Shown here: piece after piece, positions 1 through 8,076 of the stretch
How positions within the stretch are numbered: position 1 is the stretch's first letter
Layout: the number at the start of each line of letters is the position of its first letter
Notes under the pieces: model-generated
Told to the model about the DNA's origin: nothing
Database searches by the model: none
Seen by the model: the letters and a program-made list of their open reading frames with translations, nothing else
Program-made: the position numbers and the translations under genes
Assembly: GCA_963707555.1 (NCBI GenBank)
Contig: CAVPQM010000016.1
Location: 176,185-240,184, forward strand
DNA: 64,000 bases
Origin: JAFAFN01 sp963707555
Lineage (GTDB): Bacteria > Actinomycetota > Acidimicrobiia > Acidimicrobiales > Microtrichaceae
Direction: 5' to 3'

Positions 1-17
1 CGGAGCTCGAACGATGA
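1..17 (+). CDS. 3' end of upstream gene, probably the 2-oxoacid:ferredoxin oxidoreductase alpha subunit (partial)
   Basis: One frame entering from the left edge ends in Glu-Leu-Glu-Arg and a TGA at 15-17. That TGA overlaps the ATG at 14 as ATGA, the usual arrangement of alpha and beta subunit genes of this enzyme. Only four codons are visible, so the identity rests entirely on the downstream gene and is an inference. Confidence 0.3.
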
Positions 18-1144
18 GTACCAACGGACGTGGGACACCCGGGACGAAACGTCAGGCGAACGGTCAGCTGAGCGCCGACGCCGACGACGGGGCCGACGAC
101 GGGGCCGGAGCCGGAGCCGGGGACGCGACGGCGGTGGCGGTGTCGTTGAGCCGCAAGGACTTCGTGACCGACCAGGAGCTCCGCTGGTGTCCGGGGTGCG
201 GCGACTACGGGATCCTCGCCGCGATGCAGCTGATGTTGCCCGAGCTCGGCCTGCAGCCCCACGAGATGGTGTTCGTGTCGGGCATCGGGTGCGCAGCCCG
301 GCTGCCGTACTACATGAACACCTACGGCGTGCACTCGATCCACGGGCGTGCTCCGGCGATCGCGACCGGCGTGGCGATGACCCGCCCGGACCTGTCGGTC
401 TGGGTGATCGGCGGCGACGGCGACATGTTGTCGATCGGCGGCAACCACCTGCTGCACGCGCTGCGACGCAACGTGAACCTGAAGATCCTGATGTTCAACA
501 ACCAGATCTACGGGCTGACCAAGGGCCAGTACTCGCCGACGTCAGAGACCGGCAAGGTCACCAAGTCGACGCCGTTCGGGTCGATCGACCACCCGTTCAA
601 CCCGATCTCGGTCGCGTTGGGCGCCGAAGCGACCTTCGTCGCCCGGACCCACGACTCCGACCGCAGCCACATGCAGGAGACGTTCCGTCGGGCGCATGCG
701 CACAAGGGGGCGGCGTTCGTCGAGGTGTACCAGAACTGCAACGTCTTCAACGACGGCGCGTTCGACGACATCCTGACCCGCGACAACCGTGAGGACATGT
801 TGATCCCGCTGCGTCACGGCGAAGCGATCCGCTTCGGCGCGGAGGGCCGGCACGGCGTGGTGCAGAACGAGTTCGCAGAGCTGTCGGTCGTCGAGGTCGA
901 CCGCGTGGACGAGTCCTCGGTGCTGGTGCACGACGAGCATCGCCACGACCCGACGCTCGCGTTCGCGTTGTCCCGCCTGTCCGAGGGGCCGCACACGCCG
1001 ACACCGATCGGCGTGTTCCGCGACGTCGAACGGCCGGTCTACGAGCTCGAGGTGCAGGCGCAGGTCGACGCAGAGCTCGCCCGCCAGGGTCCCGGCGATC
1101 TGGCCGCGCTGCTCTCGTCCGGTGCGACCTGGACGGTCAGCTGA
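14..1144 (+). CDS. korB: 2-oxoacid:ferredoxin oxidoreductase, beta subunit (KorB type)
   Basis: Thiamine-diphosphate-binding beta subunit of a 2-oxoglutarate/2-oxoacid:ferredoxin oxidoreductase, which makes acyl-CoA and reduced ferredoxin. After an acidic Ala/Gly/Asp-rich N-terminus of about 45 residues comes WCPGCGDYG with the first cluster cysteines, then GCAAR, the TPP motif GGDGDMLSIGGNHL, NNQIYGLTKGQ, and a later cysteine in QNCNVFND. At 376 residues it is slightly longer than typical actinobacterial KorB because of the N-terminal extension. The ATG overlaps the preceding stop (ATGA), so the partner alpha gene lies just left of the window. Family assignment is firm; 2-oxoglutarate as substrate is inferred from actinobacterial KorAB. 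Confidence 0.9.
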   Translation: MSTNGRGTPGTKRQANGQLSADADDGADDGAGAGAGDATAVAVSLSRKDFVTDQELRWCPGCGDYGILAAMQLMLPELGLQPHEMVFVSGIGCAARLPYYMNTYGVHSIHGRAPAIATGVAMTRPDLSVWVIGGDGDMLSIGGNHLLHALRRNVNLKILMFNNQIYGLTKGQYSPTSETGKVTKSTPFGSIDHPFNPISVALGAEATFVARTHDSDRSHMQETFRRAHAHKGAAFVEVYQNCNVFNDGAFDDILTRDNREDMLIPLRHGEAIRFGAEGRHGVVQNEFAELSVVEVDRVDESSVLVHDEHRHDPTLAFALSRLSEGPHTPTPIGVFRDVERPVYELEVQAQVDAELARQGPGDLAALLSSGATWTVS

Positions 1145-1180
1145 GCCGGGTCGTCGAGAGTGGCTCCGTCTCGAGCGGGG

Positions 1181-1345
1181 TCAGACCTCGTCGCCGAACG
1201 CGTCGCAGTCCGGGTTCTCGCAGACGAACCCGGACCCCGAGGGTGTCGACCCTTCGGCAGGCAGCGCGGTGACGCCGCACTCCGGGCAGATCGGCGCCCG
1301 GTCGTCGTCGGTGTCGTCGAAGTCGCTCAGGTCGCCAGCGCTCAT
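1181..1345 (-). CDS. small zinc-ribbon-like protein (54 aa)
   Basis: A 54-residue frame from an ATG at 1345 to a TGA at 1181. It is acidic at the N-terminus (MSAGDLSDFDDTDDD) and carries CPECG near residue 20 and CENPDCDAF near the C-terminus: two Cys pairs spaced as in a zinc ribbon. No specific family is recognised. It lies alone between korB and a PIN-domain remnant. The two CxxC-type knuckles in a short acidic protein argue for a real gene rather than chance reading. Confidence 0.6.
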   Translation of the reverse strand: MSAGDLSDFDDTDDDRAPICPECGVTALPAEGSTPSGSGFVCENPDCDAFGDEV

Positions 1346-1378
1346 CTGGCCAGCATGGCATCACGCCCGAGGGGGCGT

Positions 1379-1513
1379 TCAGTCGAGGAGCACGTAGGGG
1401 ACACCGAGGAACTCGTAGGTCGCGATCGCTCGCCGGTCACGCGTGAGCAGCGTTCGGTCGTGGACACGGGCTGCCTCGCCGACCAAGGCGTCGTGGATCG
1501 ACCGGTCGGCGCT
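1379..1513 (-). pseudogene. C-terminal remnant of a PIN-domain (VapC-type) toxin
   Basis: The last 44 codons of this frame read like the end of a PIN-domain ribonuclease: HDALVGEAARVHDRTLLTRD followed by an RRA...Y...LGVPYVLLD tail, with the conserved acidic residue in the first block. Complete VapC toxins are about 130 residues. Here the matching part stops near 1513, and the sequence beyond is occupied by the start of the lipoprotein gene on the other strand. No VapB-like antitoxin is visible. I read it as a decayed toxin gene. Confidence 0.55.
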
Positions 1514-1541
1514 ACGGTGCGTCGAGGAGTCGTGGAGGGGG

Positions 1542-2721
1542 ATGGACATGGTTGGTCGGTTCCGGAGCGCGCCGTGGGTCGTTGCCGCGCTGGCCCTCGC
1601 TGCGATCGCGGTCGCGTGCGGTCCGCCGCCCGACGCGGGCGGTCCGACGTTCGGCCCGGGGCATCCCATCACGCTGGGCGACGGCGGCGTGCCGGGCAAC
1701 GCCTCGGCACACCGGGCGAGCGTGAGCGCGGATGGCGTGTGGACGGCGTTCGTCTCCTCTGCCACCAACCTCGTCCCGGGCGACACCAACGACGTCGACG
1801 ACGTGTTCCTGCGGAACAACGTCAGCGGGTCGGTCACCAGGATCGCGACGAACAGCGGCGACGGTCCGACGATCAGTCGGAACGGCCGTTACGTCGGCTT
1901 CGAGCAGGCCGAGCCCTACGGCACCTACGGGGTGTACGACCGGGTCACCGACACCATCGACACCTGGACCGTGCTCGGCGACCTCAACGCGCCGTCGGTC
2001 ACGAACGATGGCACCCGCGCGGTGCACGGCGTCGGCGGCACCTGGGGGTTGTTCCCCGCACGCTGCGTCATCCGGGACCTGGCCGCCGACACCTCGACCG
2101 ACTGCCCACCGGGTGGTCCGGGCTACGGGGCGGTGTCGCTGCTCGGCGTCAGCGGCAACGCCCGGTTCGCCATGTACCACTGGAACGACCAGGCCGGCGG
2201 CGACACGAGCGGCTACTTCGTGCTCGACGTGCTCACCGGGAACCGTCGCCCGTTGACCGGCACGTTCTTCGGCGTCGGGGTCCAGCACGTCATCTCCGAC
2301 GACGGCTCGACGGTGCTCGGCCTCGGCTTCGGCAACTCGCTGCCGGCGATGGTCCACGACGTCGACGCCGGCACCTCGACGCCGTTCCCCGGCGGACCCG
2401 ACGCCAACGTCGCGCCCGATCGGCTTCAGTCCTGACGGCCGCTACGCAGCCATCGCGACCGACACCACGCTGCTCGACCCCGACGACACCAACGGTGTGG
2501 TCGACGTGTACCTGCTCGACCGCTCCGACGACTCGGTGACCCGGGTCTCGACGTCGCTGCAGACCGGGGCGCAGCTGTCGTACGGAGCCATCTACTGCGG
2601 GCGGGCGACCGGGCAGGTGCTCGACGGCGGCCGGGTCTGCATCATGGGCGCCGACGAGGTCTCGATCGACGGTGCGAACGGCGGCTGGCTGGACGCCTAC
2701 CTCACCGCACCGCGCAGCTGA
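1542..2721 (+). CDS. secreted lipoprotein with WD40/TolB-like beta-propeller repeats (frameshifted)
   Basis: The ATG at 1542 follows a GGAGGGG ribosome site at about 1534-1540. It encodes a signal peptide ending in a lipobox (AAIAVACG). The mature part has repeats such as SADGVWTAFVSSATNL, NDVDDVFL and SRNGRYVGFE, typical of WD40-like/TolB propellers. The opening frame stops at 2435, but the adjacent frame continues without interruption from about 2419 (GFSPDGRYAAIATD, DVYLLDRSDDSVTRVST) to 2721. A single indel at about 2411-2418 therefore splits one gene of roughly 390 residues. Extracytoplasmic, function unknown; the break could be real or a sequence error. Confidence 0.7.
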
Positions 2722-2754
2722 CCAGGTCCGGCGGCCGCCGATCGGGGGCTCGGC

Positions 2755-4215
2755 TCAGAAGGTGATCGGCGGCAGCTCGTCGCTGTAGAGCCACGGGTCG
2801 CTGAGCGAGGTGATCGGCGAGCCGTGGATGCGACCGGCCAGCTCGACGAACTGCTTCGTCGTCCCGGTGCCGTGGCGGTGCTCCTCGACCCAGGTGCGCA
2901 GCAGACGGTGCAGGTCGTCGACGCCCATCAGTTGGCGCAGCTCGACGAGGAACATGGCGCTGCGCTCGTAGACCGAGGTGCCGAACAGGTCGTCGCCCGG
3001 ATCGGCCGGGGGCACGTCGAGCGCCTCGTCGTCGGGATCCCACGACGCCCGCGCCGAGTCGAGCACCGACGGGCCGCCGATCGACTCCCACCAGAGCCAC
3101 TGCGAGTACACCGCCGGCCCCTCGTTGAGCCACACGTCGTTCCACGTGCTCGGCGTCACCGAGTTCCCGAACCACTGGTGGGCGAGCTCGTGCACGAGCA
3201 GCTGGTCGCCCTCGTTGTCCTTCGTCAGCGCGGCGACCGAGTACACCGGTCGCGTCTGGGTCTCGAGCGCCGTCCGCGGCATGCCCGGCACGATGATGCC
3301 GCCGAGATCCGCGAACGGGTACGGCCCGAACCGCTCCGACAGGAACTGCACCACCGAGTCCGTCGGCCCGAACGACGCGGCGAGCGGATCCTGACCCGGC
3401 GGGATCGCGTCGGTCACGACGCGGCCGTGTGCGTCGGTGCGGGTGCGCAGGTCGAAGGCGCCGATCGCGAGCGTGATCAGGTACGGCGCCATCGGCTCGG
3501 CCGCCACCCAGTGGAACGAGCGAGCGCCACCGGCGCCGCCCGTGTCACCCGCGGCGAGGCCCTGCTCGGCCAGGCGTCCGTTCGACACGGCGACCAGCGC
3601 CGCGGGCACCTCGACCCGCACCGACACCTGCGCCTTGTCGCCGGGCACGTCGTTCGACGGCAGCCAGGTGCGTGCCCCGGTCGGCTCGGCGATCACGACG
3701 GAGTAGTCACCCACGTCGAGCCAGCCGCCACCGTCCTCGAGCGCCTCGGCGGGGTCGTCCTCTTGCGAGGGGTCACCGGAGTACGTCACGACGGTCGTGA
3801 ACATCGCACCCGACGAGATGGGACGCGCCGGCGTGATCGACAGCACGTCCTTCGGGTGGGAGAACTTGGCCGGGGCGCCGTCGACGGTCACCGCCTCGAC
3901 GTCGAGGCCCACCAGGTCGAGCTCGAAGCGGGCGAGCGATGCGGATGCCAGCGCGACGATCGTGGCGGTGGCGTCCAACCGGTCGTCACCGTCGATCGTG
4001 ACCGACGCGTCGACGTCGTAGGACTGCACGTCGTAGCGGCGCGTCGCGCCGGCATCGAGGTCGAGCGAGCGTGGCCCGCTGTCGCCGACGACGGCGGCGG
4101 CCTCGTCGGTATGGTCGAGCGCTGCGGAACCGTCGCTCGCACACGACGCGACCACGAAGCCCGCGAGCAGGACCGCCGCGGCCCGTCGCAACGGCTGCTG
4201 GGGTGACCGGAGCAT
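2755..4215 (-). CDS. M1-family zinc metallopeptidase (aminopeptidase N-like), lipoprotein
   Basis: Gluzincin of family M1. HELAHQWFGN holds the HExxH zinc ligands and catalytic Glu; the third ligand, usually in an NEGFA-like segment, is in WLNEGPAVYSQW. The N-terminal region matches the all-beta saddle domain, and QTRPVYS lies where a GAMEN-like substrate loop is expected. At about 486 residues it lacks the long helical C-terminal domain of PepN, as in other short secreted actinobacterial M1 enzymes. A start at 4215 (MLRSPQQ) gives a clean lipoprotein signal peptide ending VVASCAS. An in-frame ATG at 4242 would overlap the next gene and dilute that signal. Confidence 0.85.
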   Translation of the reverse strand: MLRSPQQPLRRAAAVLLAGFVVASCASDGSAALDHTDEAAAVVGDSGPRSLDLDAGATRRYDVQSYDVDASVTIDGDDRLDATATIVALASASLARFELDLVGLDVEAVTVDGAPAKFSHPKDVLSITPARPISSGAMFTTVVTYSGDPSQEDDPAEALEDGGGWLDVGDYSVVIAEPTGARTWLPSNDVPGDKAQVSVRVEVPAALVAVSNGRLAEQGLAAGDTGGAGGARSFHWVAAEPMAPYLITLAIGAFDLRTRTDAHGRVVTDAIPPGQDPLAASFGPTDSVVQFLSERFGPYPFADLGGIIVPGMPRTALETQTRPVYSVAALTKDNEGDQLLVHELAHQWFGNSVTPSTWNDVWLNEGPAVYSQWLWWESIGGPSVLDSARASWDPDDEALDVPPADPGDDLFGTSVYERSAMFLVELRQLMGVDDLHRLLRTWVEEHRHGTGTTKQFVELAGRIHGSPITSLSDPWLYSDELPPITF

Positions 4216-4220
4216 GCGGC

Positions 4221-4850
4221 TCAATGCCCGCGCCGCAGCCACTCCTCGAGGTGGGGTGCCTCGGCGCCGATCGTGGTGGAGTCGCCGTGACCGGTGTGCA
4301 CCACGGTCTCGGGCGGCAACGTCAGCAGCTGCTCACGGATCGAGCGGATGATCGTGTCGAAGTCCGAGAAGCTCCGTCCGGTCGCGCCGGGGCCGCCGCA
4401 GAACAGCGTGTCACCGCTGAAGAGGTGCGACTCCCCATTCGACTGATCGACGAAGCAGCAACAGCCGGGGGAGTGGCCCGGGGTGTTGAGCACGCCGAGC
4501 GTCGTGCCGCCGACGCGCAGCACGTCGCCGCTCGCCAGCTCGGAGTCCGGGGCTCGGTCCGGGTAGACGACGTCCCACAGCATCCGGTCCGCCGGGTGCA
4601 ACAGGATCGGTGCGTCGACCAGGTCCTGCAGCGCGACGGCTGCGTTGATGTGGTCGTTGTGGCCGTGTGTCAACGCGATGGCGACGACGTCGCGGCCGTT
4701 CACCGCCGCGGCGATCGCGTCGGCGTCGTGGGCCGCGTCGATGATCAGCACCTCGCGGTCGTCGCCGACCAGCCAGATGTTGTTCGTGACCTCCCACTCG
4801 CCGCCGTCGAGGGCGAAGATCCCGTCGGTCTGGACCAGCTCTATCGCCAT
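4221..4850 (-). CDS. metallo-beta-lactamase-fold hydrolase, partner of the mycothiol-dependent formaldehyde dehydrogenase
   Basis: A 209-residue MBL-fold protein with the metal motif THGHNDH, a second His in NTPGHSPG, the Asp in LFSGDTLF, and a late His in HTGHGDST: the glyoxalase-II-like arrangement. It is 40 bp downstream of the S-(hydroxymethyl)mycothiol dehydrogenase gene in the same direction. In mycobacteria the same pair (Rv2259/Rv2260) is adjacent. From that context it probably hydrolyses the mycothiol thioester product or acts on another mycothiol conjugate in formaldehyde or nitric oxide detoxification; this is inferred, not shown by sequence. Confidence 0.85.
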   Translation of the reverse strand: MAIELVQTDGIFALDGGEWEVTNNIWLVGDDREVLIIDAAHDADAIAAAVNGRDVVAIALTHGHNDHINAAVALQDLVDAPILLHPADRMLWDVVYPDRAPDSELASGDVLRVGGTTLGVLNTPGHSPGCCCFVDQSNGESHLFSGDTLFCGGPGATGRSFSDFDTIIRSIREQLLTLPPETVVHTGHGDSTTIGAEAPHLEEWLRRGH

Positions 4851-4890
4851 GTCGTCACTCCGTTCGCGAACGTGCCATCGGGTTCGAGCA

Positions 4891-5979
4891 TCAGAGGACC
4901 ACCACGCTGCGCAGGACCTCGCCGCGCTCCATCTTGTGGAACGCCTCCTCGACCTCGTCGAGTGCGATCGTCTCGGAGACGAAGCGATCCAGGTCGAGTC
5001 GGCCCTGCAGGTAGAGATCGATCAGCATCGGGAAGTCGCGGCTCGGCAGGCAGTCGCCGTACCAGCTCGGCTTGAGCGCGCCACCGCGACCGAAGAACTC
5101 GATCATCGGCAGTTCGGGCATCTTCATCTCGGGCGTGGGCACGCCCACCTGCACGACGGTGCCCGCCAGGTCACGGGCGAAGAACGCCTGCTCGAGCACC
5201 TTGGGGTTGCCGACGGCCTCGACGACGACGTCGGCACCGAAGCCGTCGGTCGCCGCTCGAACACCCTCGACGGGGTCCTCGGTCGACGCGTTCACCGTGT
5301 GGGTCGCGCCGAACTCCTTCGCGATGGCGAGCTTCCGGTCGTCCAGGTCGACCGCGACGATGGTCGTCGCGCCGGCGAGCTTGGCGCCGACGATCGCAGC
5401 GTCGCCCACTCCGCCACAGCCGAACACGGCGACGCTGTCACCGGGCTGCACGTTGCCGGTCAGCATCGATGCACCGATGCCGGCCATGACACCGCAGCCG
5501 AGCAGTCCGGCGGTCGCGGGCGACGCAGCGGGGTCGACCTTGGTGGCCTGTCCGGCGGCGACCAGCGTCTTCTCGGCGAACGCTCCGATGCCCAGCGCGG
5601 GTGACAGCTCGGTGCCGTCGGTGAGCGTCATCTTCTGGGTCGCGTTGTGGGTGTTGAAGCAGTACTGGGGCTTGCCCTTGCGACACGCCCGGCACTCGCC
5701 GCACACCGCACGCCAGTTGAGGACGACGAAGTCGCCGGGTGCGACCTCGGTGACGTCGGGCCCGACGGATTCGACGATGCCCGCGGCCTCGTGGCCCAGC
5801 AGGAACGGGAACTCGTCGTTGATGCCGCCCTCGCGGTAGTGCAGGTCGGTGTGGCAGACACCGCAGGCCTGTACCGCGACGACGACCTCGCCGGGGCCCG
5901 GGTCGGGGATCACGATCGTGGCGACCTCGACGGGAGCGCCTTGCGAACGTGCGATGACTCCACGGACTTCCTGCGGCAT
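4891..5979 (-). CDS. mscR: S-(hydroxymethyl)mycothiol dehydrogenase / S-nitrosomycothiol reductase
   Basis: Zinc-dependent class III-type alcohol dehydrogenase, 362 residues. ACGVCHTDLHYREGG and GHEAAGIVE hold the catalytic zinc ligands, CGECRACRKGKPQYC the four structural-zinc cysteines, and FGCGGVGDAAIVGAKLAGA the NAD-binding Rossmann turn. Length and the C-terminal motif ALKPSWYGDCLPSRDFP match the mycothiol-dependent formaldehyde dehydrogenases of actinobacteria. The enzyme oxidises S-hydroxymethyl-mycothiol and can reduce S-nitrosomycothiol, protecting the cytoplasm from formaldehyde and NO. It is followed by the MBL-fold partner. Implies that the host makes mycothiol. Confidence 0.9.
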   Translation of the reverse strand: MPQEVRGVIARSQGAPVEVATIVIPDPGPGEVVVAVQACGVCHTDLHYREGGINDEFPFLLGHEAAGIVESVGPDVTEVAPGDFVVLNWRAVCGECRACRKGKPQYCFNTHNATQKMTLTDGTELSPALGIGAFAEKTLVAAGQATKVDPAASPATAGLLGCGVMAGIGASMLTGNVQPGDSVAVFGCGGVGDAAIVGAKLAGATTIVAVDLDDRKLAIAKEFGATHTVNASTEDPVEGVRAATDGFGADVVVEAVGNPKVLEQAFFARDLAGTVVQVGVPTPEMKMPELPMIEFFGRGGALKPSWYGDCLPSRDFPMLIDLYLQGRLDLDRFVSETIALDEVEEAFHKMERGEVLRSVVVL

Positions 5980-6061
5980 GGGGCGGTTCTCCTCGTTCGG
6001 CGGGGTTCTGCTGGTCGGCGATCCGACGCGTCGACTCAGCGTAGATCGGTGTGCCGCGGTG

Positions 6062-7067
6062 TCAGCGCGCCTGTTCGAGTGCCGGGCCGAGCCACACGTT
6101 CCACAACCACGCCTTGTCGGTGGGGTGGTGGCCGTCCGGGAATGCGGCGGCCTTCTCGGCGGTCGGCGTGGCGCCAGCGTCCGCCCCGACGCACACCCTG
6201 TCGGTCGGCTCGATGACGATCGATCCGAAGGTCACTCGGGCCACGTCACGCAGGATCTCGTTGTACCAGTGGGCGTACGCGCCCTGTCGGGTCGGGCGGA
6301 CGTTCGTCGGGCACGCCCAGGTCACGAACGCGGTGCGCACGCCGAGCTGCCCGGCCAACTGCGCGCGTCCCAGCAGACTGGCGTGGATCGCGTCGCGCAT
6401 CGCCGGTGAACCGGCCGTCAGCGTCCTGTCGTCCGCCGTGACCCAGTCCAGGTGCTCCCAGGCACCCGAGAAGAACACCATCCAGTCCGGTCGTGCACCG
6501 AGTCCTTCGAGCTCGGTGCGCGCCTGGTCGCTGCAGTCGCCCATCGCGCCCTCGCCGTGGACGTCGAACGCCCGGGCCCCGGCCGAGGCGAGCACGCCGC
6601 ACCCGATGCGGGCGTGCATCCTGACCGACCCGATCGACGGCGGCAGCTCCCACGGGGTCGGCAGCGGGTACGCGGCGGTGAACCCGACCGAGTCGCCGGC
6701 GACCATCACCCGCATCGGTGCGGGCGGGGGAGGCGGGGGTGGTGGTGCGTGGTGGTGGTGGTGGCGGCGCCGGAGCCACCGGCGGTGCCGGCGCGGCGGG
6801 AGCGGTCGTCGCAGGGGTCGTCGTCGCCGGGGCGGCGGTCGTGGTCGGCGCAGCCGTGGTGGTCGTCTCGACCGTCGTGGGCGCGAGGGTCGAGGCCGTC
6901 GTCGACGTCGTCGTGGTGGAGGTTCGGTCGCGGCGTGGCGCGGCGCTCGTCGTCGGCGCCTCGGTCGCCAACTCGTCGCCGCCGCGACCGATCCACACGA
7001 CGATCCCTGCGACGATCGCAACGGTCGCGACGACGCCGCCCACCACGAGCGCCCTTCGCCTGGTCAC
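6062..7067 (-). CDS. membrane-anchored SGNH/GDSL-type hydrolase with Thr/Pro-rich linker (frameshifted)
   Basis: From the ATG at 7067 the protein opens with one transmembrane segment (ALVVGGVVATVAIVAGIVVW), then a long linker rich in Thr, Ala and Pro, consistent with an extracytoplasmic domain on a stalk. The frame then slips in a C-rich tract at about 6718-6750, and the next frame carries the SGNH domain: block I VMVAGDSVGF, a central FSGAWEHLDW segment, and the C-terminal DGHHPT with the catalytic Asp-His pair, resembling domains fused to OafA-type acyltransferases. Likely a cell-surface esterase or O-acyl transfer protein. The indel is in a homopolymer-rich stretch, so sequencing error is plausible. 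Confidence 0.7.
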
Positions 7068-7084
7068 CGGATCTGCCGCCGCCC

Positions 7085-7561
7085 TCAGTCGCCGCGACGG
7101 CGGGCGTCCGCGATGGCCCGGGCGGCCTCACGGTCGGAGTCCCGCTTTGCGATGTCCTGGCGCTTGTCGACGACGTTCTTGCCCTTGCCGACGGCGAGCT
7201 CGACCTTGATCTTGCCGTCCTTGAAGTACAACTTCGTCGGGACCAGCGAGAGCCGTTCGACCTGCAGCTTCATGCCGAGGCGCTCGATCTGGTGCTTGTG
7301 CAGCAGCAGCTTGCGCTTGCGGGTCGGGTCGTGGCCGGTGTGGGTCTGGGCATGGGTGTACGGAGCGATGTGCATGCCGAACAACCAGGCTTCGCCCGCG
7401 TCGATCGCGGCCCACGCCTCGTTGAGCTGCACCTGGCCATCACGGAGGGACTTGACCTCGCTACCCGTGAGGACGATCCCAGCTTCGTAGGTGTCGCTCA
7501 GGAAGTAGCGGTATCGAGCCTGCCGGTTGGTGGCCACCACCTGAACACCGGTCTGCTTCAC
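7085..7561 (-). CDS. smpB: SsrA-binding protein SmpB
   Basis: Small tmRNA-binding protein required for trans-translation and ribosome rescue. Recognisable blocks are NRQARYRYFLSDTYEAGIVL, TGSEVKSLRDGQVQL, the KRKLLLHKHQIERL region and a basic C-terminal tail with DIAKRDSDREAARA. A GTG at 7561 (VKQTGVQV...) is preferred; an upstream TTG at 7573 in the same frame would add four residues. About 158 residues, normal for SmpB. It is divergent from mec with only about 30 bp between the starts. No ssrA gene was found in the window. Confidence 0.93.
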   Translation of the reverse strand: MKQTGVQVVATNRQARYRYFLSDTYEAGIVLTGSEVKSLRDGQVQLNEAWAAIDAGEAWLFGMHIAPYTHAQTHTGHDPTRKRKLLLHKHQIERLGMKLQVERLSLVPTKLYFKDGKIKVELAVGKGKNVVDKRQDIAKRDSDREAARAIADARRRGD

Positions 7562-7590
7562 AGAACAGGACAAGCTACTACCGTTGCGCG

Positions 7591-8008
7591 GTGCTCCGGC
7601 TGCCCGCAGATCTCCACGAGCAGATGCTCGTCCACACCCTCGACGGACTGCCTCTCGAGGCCTGCGGGCTGTTCGCCGGGACCGTCGACGCCGACACCGG
7701 TGAGGCGACCGTGCACCGCTTCTACCCGTGCGAGAACGAGGCGGCGAGCTCGAAGGTGTACACGGTGCCCGCCATCGCCCTGTTGCGCTCCGAGCGCGAC
7801 GCCGAGGACAACGACTGGCAGCTGCTCGGGGTCATGCACTCCCACACGCACACCGACGCCTATCCGTCGCCGACCGACGTGCGACAGGCGCCCGATCCGG
7901 AGTGGCACTACGTGATCGTGTCGACCCGCGACGACCAGCCGATGCTGCGCTCGTTCCGCATCGTCGAGGGATCCGATCGACGAAGAACCGGTCGACGTCA
8001 CCCCCTGA
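7591..8008 (+). CDS. mec: Mec-like JAMM/MPN+ metalloprotease (frameshift near its end)
   Basis: JAMM-type zinc isopeptidase. Glu in the early strand and the motif HSHTHTDAYPSPTD give the HxH...SxxD metal site. In Mycobacterium tuberculosis Mec releases cysteine from the sulfur-carrier adduct CysO-Cys made by CysM. Starts at a GTG. The frame that begins here runs on into cysM, but the natural C-terminus (IDEEPVDVTP, stop at 8006-8008) is in the adjacent frame, so an indel at about 7968-7978 has removed the true stop from the reading frame. Expected size about 139 residues, close to mycobacterial Mec. Confidence 0.8.
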
Positions 8009-8076
8009 ATCCTCAGGTGGTGACCTGCCCCGAGTTTCGCCGGGCCGTTCGATTCCCTACCATTCAGGTCAGGAAT

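Noticed and set aside
2824..4206. Long plus-strand open frame opposite the M1 peptidase
   Set aside because: Its composition is Arg/Gly/Val/His-rich with no motif, typical of the antisense frame in very GC-rich genes. The minus-strand peptidase has the HExxH site and signal peptide.
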